A stretch of DNA of 64,000 nucleotides from Chitinophaga costaii (GCF_900094705.1 NZ_FMAR01000005.1:62001-126000), one strand, 5' to 3'; counted from the first letter of the stretch, positions 25,760 to 35,169 are shown. A program made the numbers and translations. Notes: generated from the letters alone by a model not told the origin.

Positions 25760-26590
25760 TTAAACGCCTACCGTCTGCGTGGTACGGGCCAGCAAGTCGG
25801 CCATGGCCGTTTGGTATTGCTGGGCGGCCTGGCGGGCATCCGTAGCAAAGTCTTCGCCATTACCAGCGTAGATAATGCCCCGGCTTACATTCACCAGCAA
25901 GCCACAATCTTTGTTCATCCCCAGTTGTGAAATCTGTGCCAGATCGCCCCCCTGTGCACCCACACCAGGTACCAGGAAAAAATGATCCGGTACAAGGGCG
26001 CGGATGCGAGCCATCTGTTCTGTTTGGGTAGCACCTACTACAAACATCAGGTTGTCCGCACTACCCCAGGAAGTGCCGGCCCTTAATACTTTTTCGTAAA
26101 GATATTCCCCACCTTCCATGCGCTGCAACTGGAAATCCCCACTCCCCTCATTTGATGTAAGGCCCAGCAGGATGGCCCACTTGCCGGAAAATTCCAGGAA
26201 AGGCGTTACACTGTCCTTGCCCATGTAAGGCGCCACCGTTACAGAGTCAAATTGAAAAGTGTCGAAAAACGTTTTGGCGTACTGGGTGGCGGTATTGCCA
26301 ATATCGCCACGCTTGGCATCGGCAATAGTGAAAATGCCTTCAGGAATGTACTCGATGGTGCGCTGCAGCGTTTCCCATCCCCGGATGCCCATGCATTCAT
26401 AAAAGGCCGTGTTAATCTTGTAGGATACACACAAATCCTTGGTGGCATCAATAATGGCTTTGTTAAATGCAAACACTGGGTCTGCATGCGCGTGCAGGTG
26501 ACGGGGAATACGGTGCAAGTCCGTATCCAAACCGATACACAAGTAAGATTGTTTTTCCCTGATCGTATGCACAAGTTCCTGTCGATTCAT
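25760..26590 (-). CDS. pyrF: Orotidine 5'-phosphate decarboxylase
   Basis: The frame is open from 26707, but ATG at 26590 (MNRQELVHTIREKQ) starts a normal 276-residue protein. 'DAKRGDIGNTA' at 91-101 is the catalytic Asp-Lys-Asp motif (D91, K93, D96), with 'LCIGLDTDL' near 17-25 and 'FNKAIIDAT' after it. The length and 'GDIGNTA' variant put it in the type 2 (PyrF2-like) subfamily. It makes UMP from OMP, the last step of pyrimidine synthesis. A -7 box TATTTTTG lies 21 bp upstream on the minus strand. Confidence 0.95.
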   Translation of the reverse strand: MNRQELVHTIREKQSYLCIGLDTDLHRIPRHLHAHADPVFAFNKAIIDATKDLCVSYKINTAFYECMGIRGWETLQRTIEYIPEGIFTIADAKRGDIGNTATQYAKTFFDTFQFDSVTVAPYMGKDSVTPFLEFSGKWAILLGLTSNEGSGDFQLQRMEGGEYLYEKVLRAGTSWGSADNLMFVVGATQTEQMARIRALVPDHFFLVPGVGAQGGDLAQISQLGMNKDCGLLVNVSRGIIYAGNGEDFATDARQAAQQYQTAMADLLARTTQTVGV

Positions 26591-26610
26591 ATAGCAGTGT
26601 ATTTGGGGCG

Positions 26611-26618
26611 CAAAAATA
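26611..26618 (-). promoter_or_regulatory. -7 box of pyrF
   Basis: TATTTTTG on the minus strand fits TAnnTTTG and lies 21 bp before the pyrF start. A TTG occurs 14 bp further upstream, a little closer than usual. Confidence 0.5.
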
Positions 26619-26988
26619 AGTAATCCCTGCGCCAAATGGAATAAGGTCATAACATACCGGCCAGGCAAACCAGTCATCGATTTAAAGTTCTGTTTTTTTC
26701 CCGACAAAAACCGGGGAAATATTTGAAGATCAATACAATAGAAGAGCTTGCTATTACGCCGCCACCACGGCTGATCTGTATGATATATATAATATTTTAT
26801 AATATAAATATCGGATAGCAGATGCCCGGTTGCCCTGCCCCCGTTTACGTTGATACACCGTCATTTACAAAGCCTGCCCATGTTCACTTTTTAGTAGCAG
26901 TATTTATGAAAATATATAAAAAATGCTACCAACATCCGGGCATAACGCCTCGAACATTGGTAGCACAAAATATATTGCAGCATCAGCT
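26619..26988. other. Intergenic stretch between pyrF and mrp
   Basis: About 370 bases without a credible gene. It holds the mrp terminator (26924-26965) and an AT-rich tract (about 26779-26815, TATATATAATATT). Open frames here lack any protein-like composition. Confidence 0.6.
26924..26965 (-). terminator. Terminator of mrp
   Basis: TGCTACCAA (26924-26932) pairs with TTGGTAGCA (26957-26965). On the minus strand the stem is followed by TTTTTTATATATTTT, 24 bp after the mrp stop. Confidence 0.8.
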
Positions 26989-28086
26989 TTACACCACGAT
27001 CTCTACAATCTTTGAAGGCGCTATGTTGGCGTTGCGCATGGCCACACTGCGGGCCACGCTGCCGGCTATATCCATAAAGGCCCTGCGGGTGGCAGGCTCT
27101 TTGCCCACCAGGGCCGGTATGCCTTCGTCCCCGCCTTCGCGGATGCTTTGTACCAGCGGAATTTGTCCGAGGAAAGGAATTTCCAGGTCTTCTGCCAACT
27201 GGCGGCCACCGTCTTTGCCAAAGATGTAATATTTATTGTTGGGCAACTCTTCCGGGGTAAAATAAGCCATATTTTCTACCAGGCCGAGAATAGGCACATT
27301 GATCTGGGCACCACTAAACATGGTAATCCCTTTCTTGGTATCAGACAGGGCTACGTCCTGCGGGGTAGTTACCACCACCACGCCGGTTACCGGAATAGTT
27401 TGCACCAAGGTCAGGTGTACATCGCCCGTGCCGGGAGGGGTGTCAATGATTAAGTAGTCCAGCTCATCCCAATACACATCGGTGATGAACTGACGCAGTG
27501 CGCTGCTGGCCATAGGGCCGCGCCACACCACCGCCTGCCGCTCATCTATCAGCAGCCCGATAGACATGAACTTGATGCCGAATTTCTCCATGGGCATGAT
27601 CATGCCTTTACCATCCACGTCTACCATCATCGGGCGCTCGCCGCGCACACCGAACATAATAGGTACAGAAGGGCCGTAAATATCAGCATCCATCAACCCT
27701 ACCGAGGCACCGCCTTCGGCCAGGGCCAGGGCTAGATTGGTCGCAACGGTAGACTTACCCACGCCACCTTTCCCGGAGGCTACGACGATTACGTTTTTTA
27801 CTTTGGGCAATACCCCTTTACCATCCTTGCGACCCGTTACTACGTTGGCCGTCATTTTAATTTTCACCACCGCATCTTTGCTCACAAGGTGATGCACCGC
27901 ATTCACACATGCATTGTGGATCAGATCTTTCATAGGGCAGGCAGGTGTAGTAAGCACCACCGTAAAATTTACGTCATTACCTGCTATCTCAATATCTTTC
28001 ACCATATTCAACGTCACCAGATCCTTGCCCAGATCAGGCTCCTCCACATTGCTGAGGGCCTGTAAAATCTGCTCTTTCGTTATCAT
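26989..28086 (-). CDS. mrp: Mrp/NBP35-type P-loop ATPase (Fe-S cluster carrier)
   Basis: 365 residues. Residues 1-85 are a MIP18/DUF59 domain with 'TTPACPMKDLIHNAC' (about 46-60), then the P-loop 'VVASGKGGVGKSTVATNLA' (about 101-119) and Walker B 'IIDTPPGTGDVHL'. This is the ApbC/Mrp architecture of cytosolic iron-sulfur cluster carriers. In place of the usual CxxC cluster-ligand motif after 'ENMAYF' it has TPEELPNNKY with no cysteine, so cluster binding, if any, must use other residues. The next gene upstream is divergent. Confidence 0.9.
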   Translation of the reverse strand: MITKEQILQALSNVEEPDLGKDLVTLNMVKDIEIAGNDVNFTVVLTTPACPMKDLIHNACVNAVHHLVSKDAVVKIKMTANVVTGRKDGKGVLPKVKNVIVVASGKGGVGKSTVATNLALALAEGGASVGLMDADIYGPSVPIMFGVRGERPMMVDVDGKGMIMPMEKFGIKFMSIGLLIDERQAVVWRGPMASSALRQFITDVYWDELDYLIIDTPPGTGDVHLTLVQTIPVTGVVVVTTPQDVALSDTKKGITMFSGAQINVPILGLVENMAYFTPEELPNNKYYIFGKDGGRQLAEDLEIPFLGQIPLVQSIREGGDEGIPALVGKEPATRRAFMDIAGSVARSVAMRNANIAPSKIVEIVV

Positions 28087-28270
28087 AATTTCGTGTTAAA
28101 GTTCATATTCCTACAGCAAAGTTAACCTAATTGAAGATTATTTTACCGGCGGCTTTTTGAAGGTTTCCTATGCCATTTTTTTATGAGCCGTCAATTTTCA
28201 CAAAGTGCTGGCCTGCTTTTGTATAAGCGGTTATTAATCAGATTAAACATTTCACTATATTAGCGGGGTG

Positions 28271-28912
28271 ATGCTCAGGAAAATTTACATACTGTTATTA
28301 TTTACACTTTCTCCACTGTTTCTCAAAGCCCAGATCACGGCTTTCAAGGACAGTATTATCCAAATTTCCGGCATTACTATGACTGCGGACAGCCTCCGGG
28401 CTATTCCTGCAGTAAGCGTGGTGATCAGGGGCCAGCACCGGGGTACTATCTCCAACAGCCAGGGCGTGTTTTCTATCGTAGCCTTTAAAGGCGATACGCT
28501 GGCATTTACTGCCATTGGATTTAAGAAGGTGGACTATCACATTCCCGAAAACCTGCCTGGCAACAATTATTCCGTGATCCAACTGCTTACCGAAGACACT
28601 ACCTACCTCCCGGTTACCATCATTCACCCTTACCCTACCCGGGAAGAGTTTGACCGGGCCTTTGCTTACGGCGATATACCGGATGATTATTACGAAATAG
28701 CCCGTAAAAATACCGAAGCGGCCAAGCTGCATGCCCTGTCGCGCTTCACGCCGGCAGATGCGCACGAGGCCACCAACACTTATTTCCAGCGCCAGGCACA
28801 ATCGCTTTACTACGCCGGGCAGTCGCCCCCGCAAAATATATTTAACCCCTTGGCCTGGGCCCAGTTTATCCAGGCATGGAAGCGGGGCGATTTCAAGAAC
28901 AAAGATGATTAG
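28271..28912 (+). CDS. Secreted CarboxypepD_reg-like domain protein
   Basis: 213 residues from the ATG at 28271 (the GTG three bases earlier is in frame but unneeded). Signal peptide ends LFLKAQ (about 20). Residues about 30-105 form a CarboxypepD_reg-like beta sandwich: 'ISGITMTADSLRAIPAVSVVIRGQHRGTISNSQGVFSIVAFKGDTL' pattern, the usual 'V..T.G..LP.V.V...G..GT.S...G.F.I' motif. The remaining ~100 residues are helical, without known homology. Exported; probably periplasmic or outer-membrane linked. Divergent from mrp. Confidence 0.85.
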   Translation: MLRKIYILLLFTLSPLFLKAQITAFKDSIIQISGITMTADSLRAIPAVSVVIRGQHRGTISNSQGVFSIVAFKGDTLAFTAIGFKKVDYHIPENLPGNNYSVIQLLTEDTTYLPVTIIHPYPTREEFDRAFAYGDIPDDYYEIARKNTEAAKLHALSRFTPADAHEATNTYFQRQAQSLYYAGQSPPQNIFNPLAWAQFIQAWKRGDFKNKDD

Positions 28913-28957
28913 CATAGCCTCCGGCCAATACTCGGGGCGGTGATAAAAAATAGAAAC

Positions 28958-28995
28958 GGGCCATTTTCCTGCGTGGAGAATGGCTCATTTTTTTT
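28958..28995 (+). terminator. Terminator of the CarboxypepD_reg gene
   Basis: GGGCCATTTTCC (28958-28969) pairs with GGAGAATGGCTC (28975-28986), followed by ATTTTTTTT. Confidence 0.85.
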
Positions 28996-29032
28996 ATAGT
29001 TATATTGCTTTTCTAAATCATTTTCATACACC

Positions 29033-29923
29033 ATGAAACAAATTGCCGTTATCGGGGCAGGTACTATGGGCAATGGCATTGCCCATGTATTTGCCCAGCA
29101 TGGATGCTCCGTTCACCTGATCGATGTGTCGCAGCCTGCGCTGGACAAGGCTTTGCAGACTATCTCCAAAAACCTGGACCGCCAGTTGTCTAAAGGCGGC
29201 ATTACGGAAGACGTAAAAAACAGCACCCTGCAAAACATCACCACCTTTACCAGCATTGCTGCCGGCGTGGCAGCGGCCCACCTGGTGGTAGAAGCCGCTA
29301 CAGAAAATATAGGGCTGAAACTAAAGATCTTCGAGGAGCTGGACCAGCATGCCCCGGCAGCCACCATCCTGGCTACCAATACATCTTCTATTTCCATCAC
29401 CCGCATAGCCGCCGCCACCAAACGCCCCGGCCAGGTAATCGGTATGCACTTTATGAATCCCGTGCCGGTCATGAAACTGGTGGAAATAATTAACGGGTAC
29501 GCCACTACGAAAAGTGTAACAGCGGAAATTGTCGCCCTCTCCGAACAGTTGGGCAAAGTACCCTGTGTGGTAAACGACTATCCCGGTTTTATTGCCAACC
29601 GCATACTCATGCCAATGATCAATGAAGCCATTTATTCCCTGTACGAAGGTGTAGCCGGGATAACGGAGATTGATACGGTAATGAAGCTGGGCATGGCCCA
29701 TCCCATGGGCCCCCTGCAACTGGCAGACTTTATTGGACTGGATGTATGCCTGTCTATTTTACAGGTATTGCACGATGGTTTCGGCAATCCCAAATATGCA
29801 CCCTGCCCCTTGCTGGTGAATATGGTGACGGCAGGATACCTGGGCGTAAAAAGCGGAGAAGGATTTTATAAGTATTCAGCGGGCAGTAAAGACCTGGTGG
29901 TGAGTGAGCGCTTTGCCGGATGA
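29033..29923 (+). CDS. 3-hydroxybutyryl-CoA dehydrogenase
   Basis: 296 residues, start ATG at 29033. The N-terminal Rossmann motif 'IAVIGAGTMGNGIAHVFAQHG' (residues 4-24, GxGxxG), then 'ATNTSSISITRIA' (about 117-129) and the catalytic region 'GMHFMNPVPVMKLVEII' (His-Glu pair, about 138-155), and the C-terminal 'PMGPLQLADFIGLDVCL' substrate domain. It oxidises 3-hydroxyacyl-CoA with NAD in beta-oxidation/butyrate-type metabolism. With glutaryl-CoA dehydrogenase in the neighbourhood it could also take part in lysine degradation via crotonyl-CoA, though they are not in one operon. Confidence 0.93.
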   Translation: MKQIAVIGAGTMGNGIAHVFAQHGCSVHLIDVSQPALDKALQTISKNLDRQLSKGGITEDVKNSTLQNITTFTSIAAGVAAAHLVVEAATENIGLKLKIFEELDQHAPAATILATNTSSISITRIAAATKRPGQVIGMHFMNPVPVMKLVEIINGYATTKSVTAEIVALSEQLGKVPCVVNDYPGFIANRILMPMINEAIYSLYEGVAGITEIDTVMKLGMAHPMGPLQLADFIGLDVCLSILQVLHDGFGNPKYAPCPLLVNMVTAGYLGVKSGEGFYKYSAGSKDLVVSERFAG

Positions 29924-29928
29924 TGCTG

Positions 29929-30525
29929 CTACTTTGCCTTCACTTCTACCCCCCGCAAATCTTTTAATTTCAGCAAGCACAATTCCAGGTTGGATTTCGG
30001 TACGCCAATTTTCATGGAGCAAAACAATTGCAGGTCTTGCGCAATTACGGTGCAGTGGTGCGCCCGCACTATTCTCATAATATCATTGAGCATGGTATAA
30101 TCAAAGTCCAGCGTAATGGTGGCCTCTACATTTTTCTGCATGGCGGGTATCAGTTGCAACACCAGCGCGGTAGCCGTTTTGTATGCGTTGATGAGGCCTG
30201 GCACCCCCAGTAATGTACCGCCAAAATAGCGCACCACAATCACCAGCACGTCCGTCAGGTCTTTACTGTCTATCTGGTTTAAAATGGGCTTACCCGCACT
30301 ACCGGAAGGCTCTCCATCATCATTGGCTCGAAAGGCCAGGCCGTCGGTACCCAGCCGGTAGGCGTAGCAGTGGTGGGTGGCTTTAGGATGTTCCTTCTTC
30401 ACCTCCTGCAAAAACTCCTTTACTTGCTCCGGGGTTTTTACCGGGTAAGCGTAGGAAATAAATTTGCTGCCCTTATCCTTGAATGCCGCCGTGGCGGTCT
30501 TTTCTATCGTAAAATAAACTTCCAT
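29929..30525 (-). CDS. yigZ: YigZ/IMPACT family protein
   Basis: 198 residues. The N-terminal UPF0029 domain contains 'KGSKFISYAYPVKTPEQVKEFLQEVKKEHPKATHHCYAYRLG' pattern (about 17-58) and 'DDGEPSGSAGKPILNQIDSKDLTDVLVIVVRYFGGTLLG' pattern (about 67-105), the family hallmark. C-terminal DUF1949 domain follows. The bacterial protein's function is unsettled; the eukaryotic relative IMPACT controls Gcn2. It converges closely (5 bp) with the 3-hydroxybutyryl-CoA dehydrogenase gene and lies 18 bp after ribD on the same strand. Confidence 0.93.
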   Translation of the reverse strand: MEVYFTIEKTATAAFKDKGSKFISYAYPVKTPEQVKEFLQEVKKEHPKATHHCYAYRLGTDGLAFRANDDGEPSGSAGKPILNQIDSKDLTDVLVIVVRYFGGTLLGVPGLINAYKTATALVLQLIPAMQKNVEATITLDFDYTMLNDIMRIVRAHHCTVIAQDLQLFCSMKIGVPKSNLELCLLKLKDLRGVEVKAK

Positions 30526-30543
30526 GAACTGCGGGGTGGCTTG

Positions 30544-31578
30544 TTACCAATGGCGGTAAAAAAATAACTGGTCGCTTTCCAGCGGCAGCGTTTGTTCCAG
30601 GCTGGCCTGGGTAAGCACCGGGGCACGCACTCCCTGGGGTATGGATGCAGCTCCCACAATTACCCGGGCTTCGTCCCAAAGGCCACTGTCGATAAATTGT
30701 TGCAGGGTGAAGGCGCCGCCTTCCACCAGCACACTCTGAACACTGCGTGCATGCAGTTGCGCCAGTAGTTGCGGCAACAAAGGCGCTCCTTCGTTTATTA
30801 GGATCTGATCTTGTCCTGCTTTGGCGCGGGTGCTTACAAATACAGTGGGGATCAAGGAGTCGTACACCTGGTGAGTAGCCGGCACTTTATCGTGCAGGTC
30901 TATCACCACGCGTAAGGGCTGAGCGCCTGTCCAGTGGCGGTTATTCAGCCTCGGATTGTCTGTCAGTGCGGTGTGGGTGCCTACCAGGATGGCGGCTTCC
31001 TCGCTTCTCCATTTATGTACCAGCCTATCGGTAACGGGGTGGGAAATGCGCACCGGCTGCCCGCCGGCGGCCCCCAACAATCCATTGGCCGATTGCGCCC
31101 ACTTCAGTACCACATAAGGGCGCGTTTGCCCGTGAAAGGTGAAGAAGCGGCGGTTCAACTCCTGGCATGCCCGCTCCAGCATCCCTGTCTTTACGCGAAT
31201 GCCGGCAGCTTCCAGCCGGGCAATGCCTTTGCCCGCCACCTTCGCAAAGATGTCTACACAACCAATCACACAGGCCGGGATTTGCTCCCGCACAATCAGG
31301 TCTGCACAAGGTGGCGTTTTGCCATGATGGGCGCAAGGCTCCAGGCTTACGTAAAGGGTAGATTGTGGGATCAATGCACGGTCTTCGGGGCGCACACTGG
31401 CAAGGCAGTTTACCTCCGCATGTGCCTGTCCATACTGGCGATGATAACCCTCGCCTATAATGCGGCCATCATGTACCAGCACGGCACCCACCATGGGGTT
31501 GGGCGCTACATGCCCCGCCCCTAGCTGTGCCAGTTGCAGGCATCGCTCCATAAAAATTTTATCCCGGCCCTCTTCCAT
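30544..31578 (-). CDS. ribD: Riboflavin biosynthesis deaminase/reductase
   Basis: 344 residues. Residues 1-145 form the zinc deaminase domain with 'HAEVNCL' (His-Ala-Glu, residues 53-59) and 'PCAHHGKTPPCADLI' (81-95, Cys82 and Cys91 as ligands). Residues about 150-340 form the reductase domain, starting 'PYVVLKWAQSANGLLG' and containing 'VLVEGGAFTLQQF'. It performs the second and third steps of riboflavin synthesis from GTP. It sits directly upstream of yigZ on the minus strand and is divergent from prmC. Confidence 0.95.
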   Translation of the reverse strand: MEEGRDKIFMERCLQLAQLGAGHVAPNPMVGAVLVHDGRIIGEGYHRQYGQAHAEVNCLASVRPEDRALIPQSTLYVSLEPCAHHGKTPPCADLIVREQIPACVIGCVDIFAKVAGKGIARLEAAGIRVKTGMLERACQELNRRFFTFHGQTRPYVVLKWAQSANGLLGAAGGQPVRISHPVTDRLVHKWRSEEAAILVGTHTALTDNPRLNNRHWTGAQPLRVVIDLHDKVPATHQVYDSLIPTVFVSTRAKAGQDQILINEGAPLLPQLLAQLHARSVQSVLVEGGAFTLQQFIDSGLWDEARVIVGAASIPQGVRAPVLTQASLEQTLPLESDQLFFYRHW

Positions 31579-31654
31579 GTAAAAAAATGATGTGATAAGT
31601 TTGCAAAAATATCGTTTCGCCGGCGATTTTCCTTACTAGCCTTACATTTGCCGC

Positions 31655-32521
31655 ATGTCAATAACCATTCAGGCCGCTTTTGCCCGGGTTTCACAAGCCC
31701 TGCAACCGCTGTACGAAACGCGGGAAGCCCAAAATATTGCACACATGATCCTGGAGCATATTACCGGCTTCTCCAAATTAGACCGTATCCTGCACAAAGA
31801 CCAATCCCTGCCACCGGAGCAGGAGCAAGCGCTGGATGCCGCCACCACCGCCCTGCTACAGGGGCAGCCCGTTCATTATGTAACGGGCCGCAGTTGGTTT
31901 TACGGAATGGAGTTCATCGTCAATGAGCAAGTACTCATTCCCCGTCCGGAAACCGAGGAACTGGTGGAATGGATAGTAAAAGAAGTGAAAGCCGCCGGCA
32001 GTAAGGAGGTACGCATGATCGACATCGGCACCGGAAGCGGTTGCATACCCATTGCCCTGAAAAAAGAATTGCCCCTGGCCACCATACATGCCATAGATAT
32101 TAGTGCTGGCGCGCTGGATATAGCCCGTGAAAATGCCCACCGGCTGGGTACTTCCATCCACTTCTACCTGCTCAACGCACTCGATACGGCAGCCACCCAG
32201 GCATTGCCCACCTTCGATATCATCGTTAGCAATCCACCCTACATTTTGGAAGAAGAAAAAGCAGGCATGATGCCACAGGTGGTAAACTTTGAACCTTCCC
32301 TGGCCCTGTTTGTTCCCAACGACGATGCCTTGCTCTTTTACCGCGCCATTGGCATACTGGCCCGGCAAAAACTGGTAAGCGGGGGAAAATTGTTCTTCGA
32401 GATCAATGAAGCCAAAGGCCCCGAAACACTGGAACTGTTAACTACACTCGGTTTCAGCCGGGTTACACTGAAGCAGGATATTTTTGGGAAAGACCGCATG
32501 ATACTGGCCATTAAAAACTAA
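31655..32521 (+). CDS. prmC: Peptide chain release factor N5-glutamine methyltransferase
   Basis: 288 residues. Motif I 'DIGTGSGC' at 123-130 (SAM binding) and the catalytic 'SNPPYI' at 192-197 (NPPY) are intact. The N-terminal helical domain with 'PVHYVTGRSWFYG' and 'VLIPRPETEELV' is specific for PrmC/HemK. It methylates the GGQ glutamine of release factors 1 and 2. Divergent from ribD. Confidence 0.95.
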   Translation: MSITIQAAFARVSQALQPLYETREAQNIAHMILEHITGFSKLDRILHKDQSLPPEQEQALDAATTALLQGQPVHYVTGRSWFYGMEFIVNEQVLIPRPETEELVEWIVKEVKAAGSKEVRMIDIGTGSGCIPIALKKELPLATIHAIDISAGALDIARENAHRLGTSIHFYLLNALDTAATQALPTFDIIVSNPPYILEEEKAGMMPQVVNFEPSLALFVPNDDALLFYRAIGILARQKLVSGGKLFFEINEAKGPETLELLTTLGFSRVTLKQDIFGKDRMILAIKN

Positions 32522-32554
32522 AGCGGCGCACCAGGTAGGTACGCCGCTTTTTTT
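32521..32554 (+). terminator. Terminator of prmC
   Basis: AAGCGGCG (32521-32528) pairs with CGCCGCTT (32542-32549), followed by a T-run to 32554. The exbD stop lies 17 bp beyond on the other strand. Confidence 0.8.
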
Positions 32555-32570
32555 ATGCAATGCGAAAAAG

Positions 32571-32996
32571 TTATTCATGCAAGGGCGGCGCGCCGCTGGT
32601 GGGGTGGGCCGTAGCCAGTACCACCTTGGCACCAATTTCCCGGGCCACTTCCATTACACTCACTACATCTTCCACCGGTACAGATTTTTCTGCATTGATC
32701 ACAATCGTAGGGTCAATGTTTTCCCGCTTTAAGGCCGGTATCAGCGAAGTCTTTAGCTGATCGAAAGATACCTTGGCAGTACCCACGAAAAACTCACGGT
32801 TGCCGTTAATACTCACCACCACTGTTTGCTTGGACTTGGTATTGGTCTTGGCCTTGGGCAAGTTAAGCTTGATCACGTTGGGGTTGGCCAGGGTAGATAC
32901 GATCAGGAAGAACAACAGCAGGATGAACAAAATATCGTTCAACGCCGAGTTGTGCATTTCTACTGCCCGTTTACGCCTGCTGTTTCTCAGGTTCAT
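32571..32996 (-). CDS. exbD: ExbD/TolR family proton-channel protein
   Basis: 141 residues. One N-terminal membrane helix, 'DILFILLLFFLIVSTL' (about 21-36), with the conserved protonatable Asp at residue 21, followed by a periplasmic C-terminal domain ending with a basic 'ATAHPTSG' region. ExbD uses the proton gradient to energise TonB. It is next to exbB on the same strand, 2 bp apart, but no tonB is adjacent. Confidence 0.92.
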   Translation of the reverse strand: MNLRNSRRKRAVEMHNSALNDILFILLLFFLIVSTLANPNVIKLNLPKAKTNTKSKQTVVVSINGNREFFVGTAKVSFDQLKTSLIPALKRENIDPTIVINAEKSVPVEDVVSVMEVAREIGAKVVLATAHPTSGAPPLHE

Positions 32997-32998
32997 GA

Positions 32999-33736
32999 TC
33001 AGAATTTGTTAGGTTGAGAAGCGGTCGGTTCCTGCAAAATGTCGATAAAATCGGAGGAAGCCGTTTCCATTTTATTAATCACCTTATCAATCTGCGCATT
33101 CAGGTAGCTGGAACCGATGAAAGCAATAATACCAATGATAAGACCCGATGCGGAGGTCACCATCTTCACATAAATACCGGAAGCGATGGTGCTCAGCGTA
33201 ATGTCGGAAGTAATGGAAATGTTGAAAAAGGTCTGTATCATACCTGCAATGGTACCCAGGAAGCCGAACATCGGCGCAATGCCTGCAATGATGGAAAGAA
33301 TGGTAAGGTTCTTTTCCATCTTATAAATTTCGAGCTTGCCTACATTCTCCATAGACTTTTCAATATTGTCAATCGGTTTGCCAATGCGCTGTATACCTTT
33401 GTCTATCATACGGGCAATAGGGCTATTGGTATTTTTAGACAGCGAGCGTGCAGCAGCAATATTGCCACTGGAAATATGATCCCGTATCATCGGCATAAAA
33501 TTGCTTTGCAAGCGGCCAGCCTTGGTAATGGTGAGGTAACGCTCTACAAACACAAACACGGCAATGAGCGACAGTACACCCAGGGGTATCATTAATACAC
33601 CCCCGCTTTTGAGCAGTTCGAGCAGGTCTAGGTGAGGCGTGGCAGCTGCCGTTGCAACATCCGTGGCACGCGCCACGGTATCGGCTTTAGGTTGTAAAAG
33701 CGTATCCATCATGAATGATAAAACTCCCAGGAACAT
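32999..33736 (-). CDS. exbB: ExbB/TolQ/MotA family proton-channel protein
   Basis: 245 residues. Membrane helices are seen near residues 42-64, 140-162 and 180-205, with 'MFGFLGTIAGMIQTFFNIS' (about 150-168) matching the conserved ExbB TM2 block. Together with ExbD it forms the inner-membrane motor that drives TonB-dependent import, needed for systems like the SusC at the start of the window. The ATG at 33736 starts the longest frame; a later ATG at 33712 is possible. Confidence 0.92.
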   Translation of the reverse strand: MFLGVLSFMMDTLLQPKADTVARATDVATAAATPHLDLLELLKSGGVLMIPLGVLSLIAVFVFVERYLTITKAGRLQSNFMPMIRDHISSGNIAAARSLSKNTNSPIARMIDKGIQRIGKPIDNIEKSMENVGKLEIYKMEKNLTILSIIAGIAPMFGFLGTIAGMIQTFFNISITSDITLSTIASGIYVKMVTSASGLIIGIIAFIGSSYLNAQIDKVINKMETASSDFIDILQEPTASQPNKF

Positions 33737-33852
33737 GTTATGCAGTTTAGCCTTGCAAAAGTATCAATAAGCATTTAAAGTACTAATAAAAACGTCGCTT
33801 GCCCCAAATTATTTTAGCGGAAAGTCAAAAGGAGACCGCCTATACGAACGCC

Positions 33853-35100
33853 TTAAAGGTGCGCTTCCCAGGTTTGGGCAAGGTATACAATCGTTTGCAC
33901 GGCCTTCTGCATATCCTGTATGCTCACATATTCCTGTTTGCCATGCAGGGCCATTTCACCGGTAAAAATATTAGGACAGGGCAAGCCCATAAAAGAAAGC
34001 CGGGAGCCATCCGTACCACCCCGGATGGGCAGGTTCACCGGGGCTATCATGGCCTTGCGCATAGCAATGCTGGCATATTCCACCACCTGTGGGTATTGGT
34101 CCAATATTTCTTTCATATTGCGGTACTGCTCCTTCACCTGGAGCGTGGCCCTGGCCGTGGGATAGCGGGTCATTACCTTATTCAATACACTCCGCAGGAA
34201 ATCCGCATGTTCCTGCAATGCAGGTGTATCAAAATCACGTATAATAAAATCGATCTCTGCCCTTTCCACTACGCCTTCTACACGCACAGGGTGTATAAAG
34301 CCCTCCCGGCCTTCGGTAGTTTCGGGCGAACGGCTATCTGCCGGTAATGCTGCCAGCACTTCCGCCGCAATTTTAATGGCACTCACCAACCTGCCTTTTG
34401 CAGTGCCGGGATGTACACTTACGCCTTCGATCACGATCTTGGCACCATCTGCCGAAAAATTTTCATCTTCCAGCGAGCCTAGTTCTCCTCCATCCAGCGT
34501 ATAGCCAAATTGAGCACCGAGTTTTTGCATATCCAGGTGGTTCACGCCACGGCCCACTTCTTCATCGGGGGTAAAAAGAATGCGGATATCTCCATGTTTT
34601 ACTTCCGGATGTTGCAGCAGAAAACAGGTAGCATCCATAATGGCAGCCACGCCGGCTTTATCGTCGGCCCCCAGCAGCGTAAGGCCGCTGGCGGTAATGA
34701 TGTCGTCGCCGGTTTTTTGCAGCAGGTAAGGATGATCGGCGGTGCGGATTACCTGCGCAGGATCATCGGGCAACACAATATCCTGGCCGGCATAGTGATG
34801 ATGAACGATGGGCTTTACCTGAGCGCCACTGCAATCGCTGGAAGTGTCCATATGGGAACAAAAACAGATCACCGGCACTTTTTTAGGCGTATTACCTGGC
34901 AGGGTGGCGTACACATATCCCCATTCATCGAGATGGGCATCCACAATTCCTAACGCCTGCAATTCTGCCACCAGCAAGCGTCCCAAATCTTTTTGTTTTT
35001 CCGTGGAAGGAAAGCTTTCACTTAAAGGATCGGACTGTGTATCAATCTGAACGTAACGCAGAAAGCGCTCCGCCACTGTATAAGCATAATTTTCAAACAT
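33853..35100 (-). CDS. pepT: Peptidase T (tripeptidase, M20)
   Basis: The frame is open to 35157, but ATG at 35100 (MFENYAYTVAERFLRYV) gives 415 residues, the usual length. Zinc ligands and neighbours: 'CSHMDTSSD' (H83, D85), 'GADDKAG' (D146), 'FTPDEEVGRG' (E180/E181, catalytic Glu and ligand). 'YVQIDTQSDPLSESFPSTEKQKDLG' pattern at residues 16-40 is specific to PepT. It cleaves tripeptides at the N-terminus in the cytosol. Confidence 0.94.
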   Translation of the reverse strand: MFENYAYTVAERFLRYVQIDTQSDPLSESFPSTEKQKDLGRLLVAELQALGIVDAHLDEWGYVYATLPGNTPKKVPVICFCSHMDTSSDCSGAQVKPIVHHHYAGQDIVLPDDPAQVIRTADHPYLLQKTGDDIITASGLTLLGADDKAGVAAIMDATCFLLQHPEVKHGDIRILFTPDEEVGRGVNHLDMQKLGAQFGYTLDGGELGSLEDENFSADGAKIVIEGVSVHPGTAKGRLVSAIKIAAEVLAALPADSRSPETTEGREGFIHPVRVEGVVERAEIDFIIRDFDTPALQEHADFLRSVLNKVMTRYPTARATLQVKEQYRNMKEILDQYPQVVEYASIAMRKAMIAPVNLPIRGGTDGSRLSFMGLPCPNIFTGEMALHGKQEYVSIQDMQKAVQTIVYLAQTWEAHL

Positions 35101-35169
35101 GATAGTAAAATTATACCGGATACTTACCCGGTAGTTTATAGGGTAGGCATAACGCATGTTACCGTTCCT

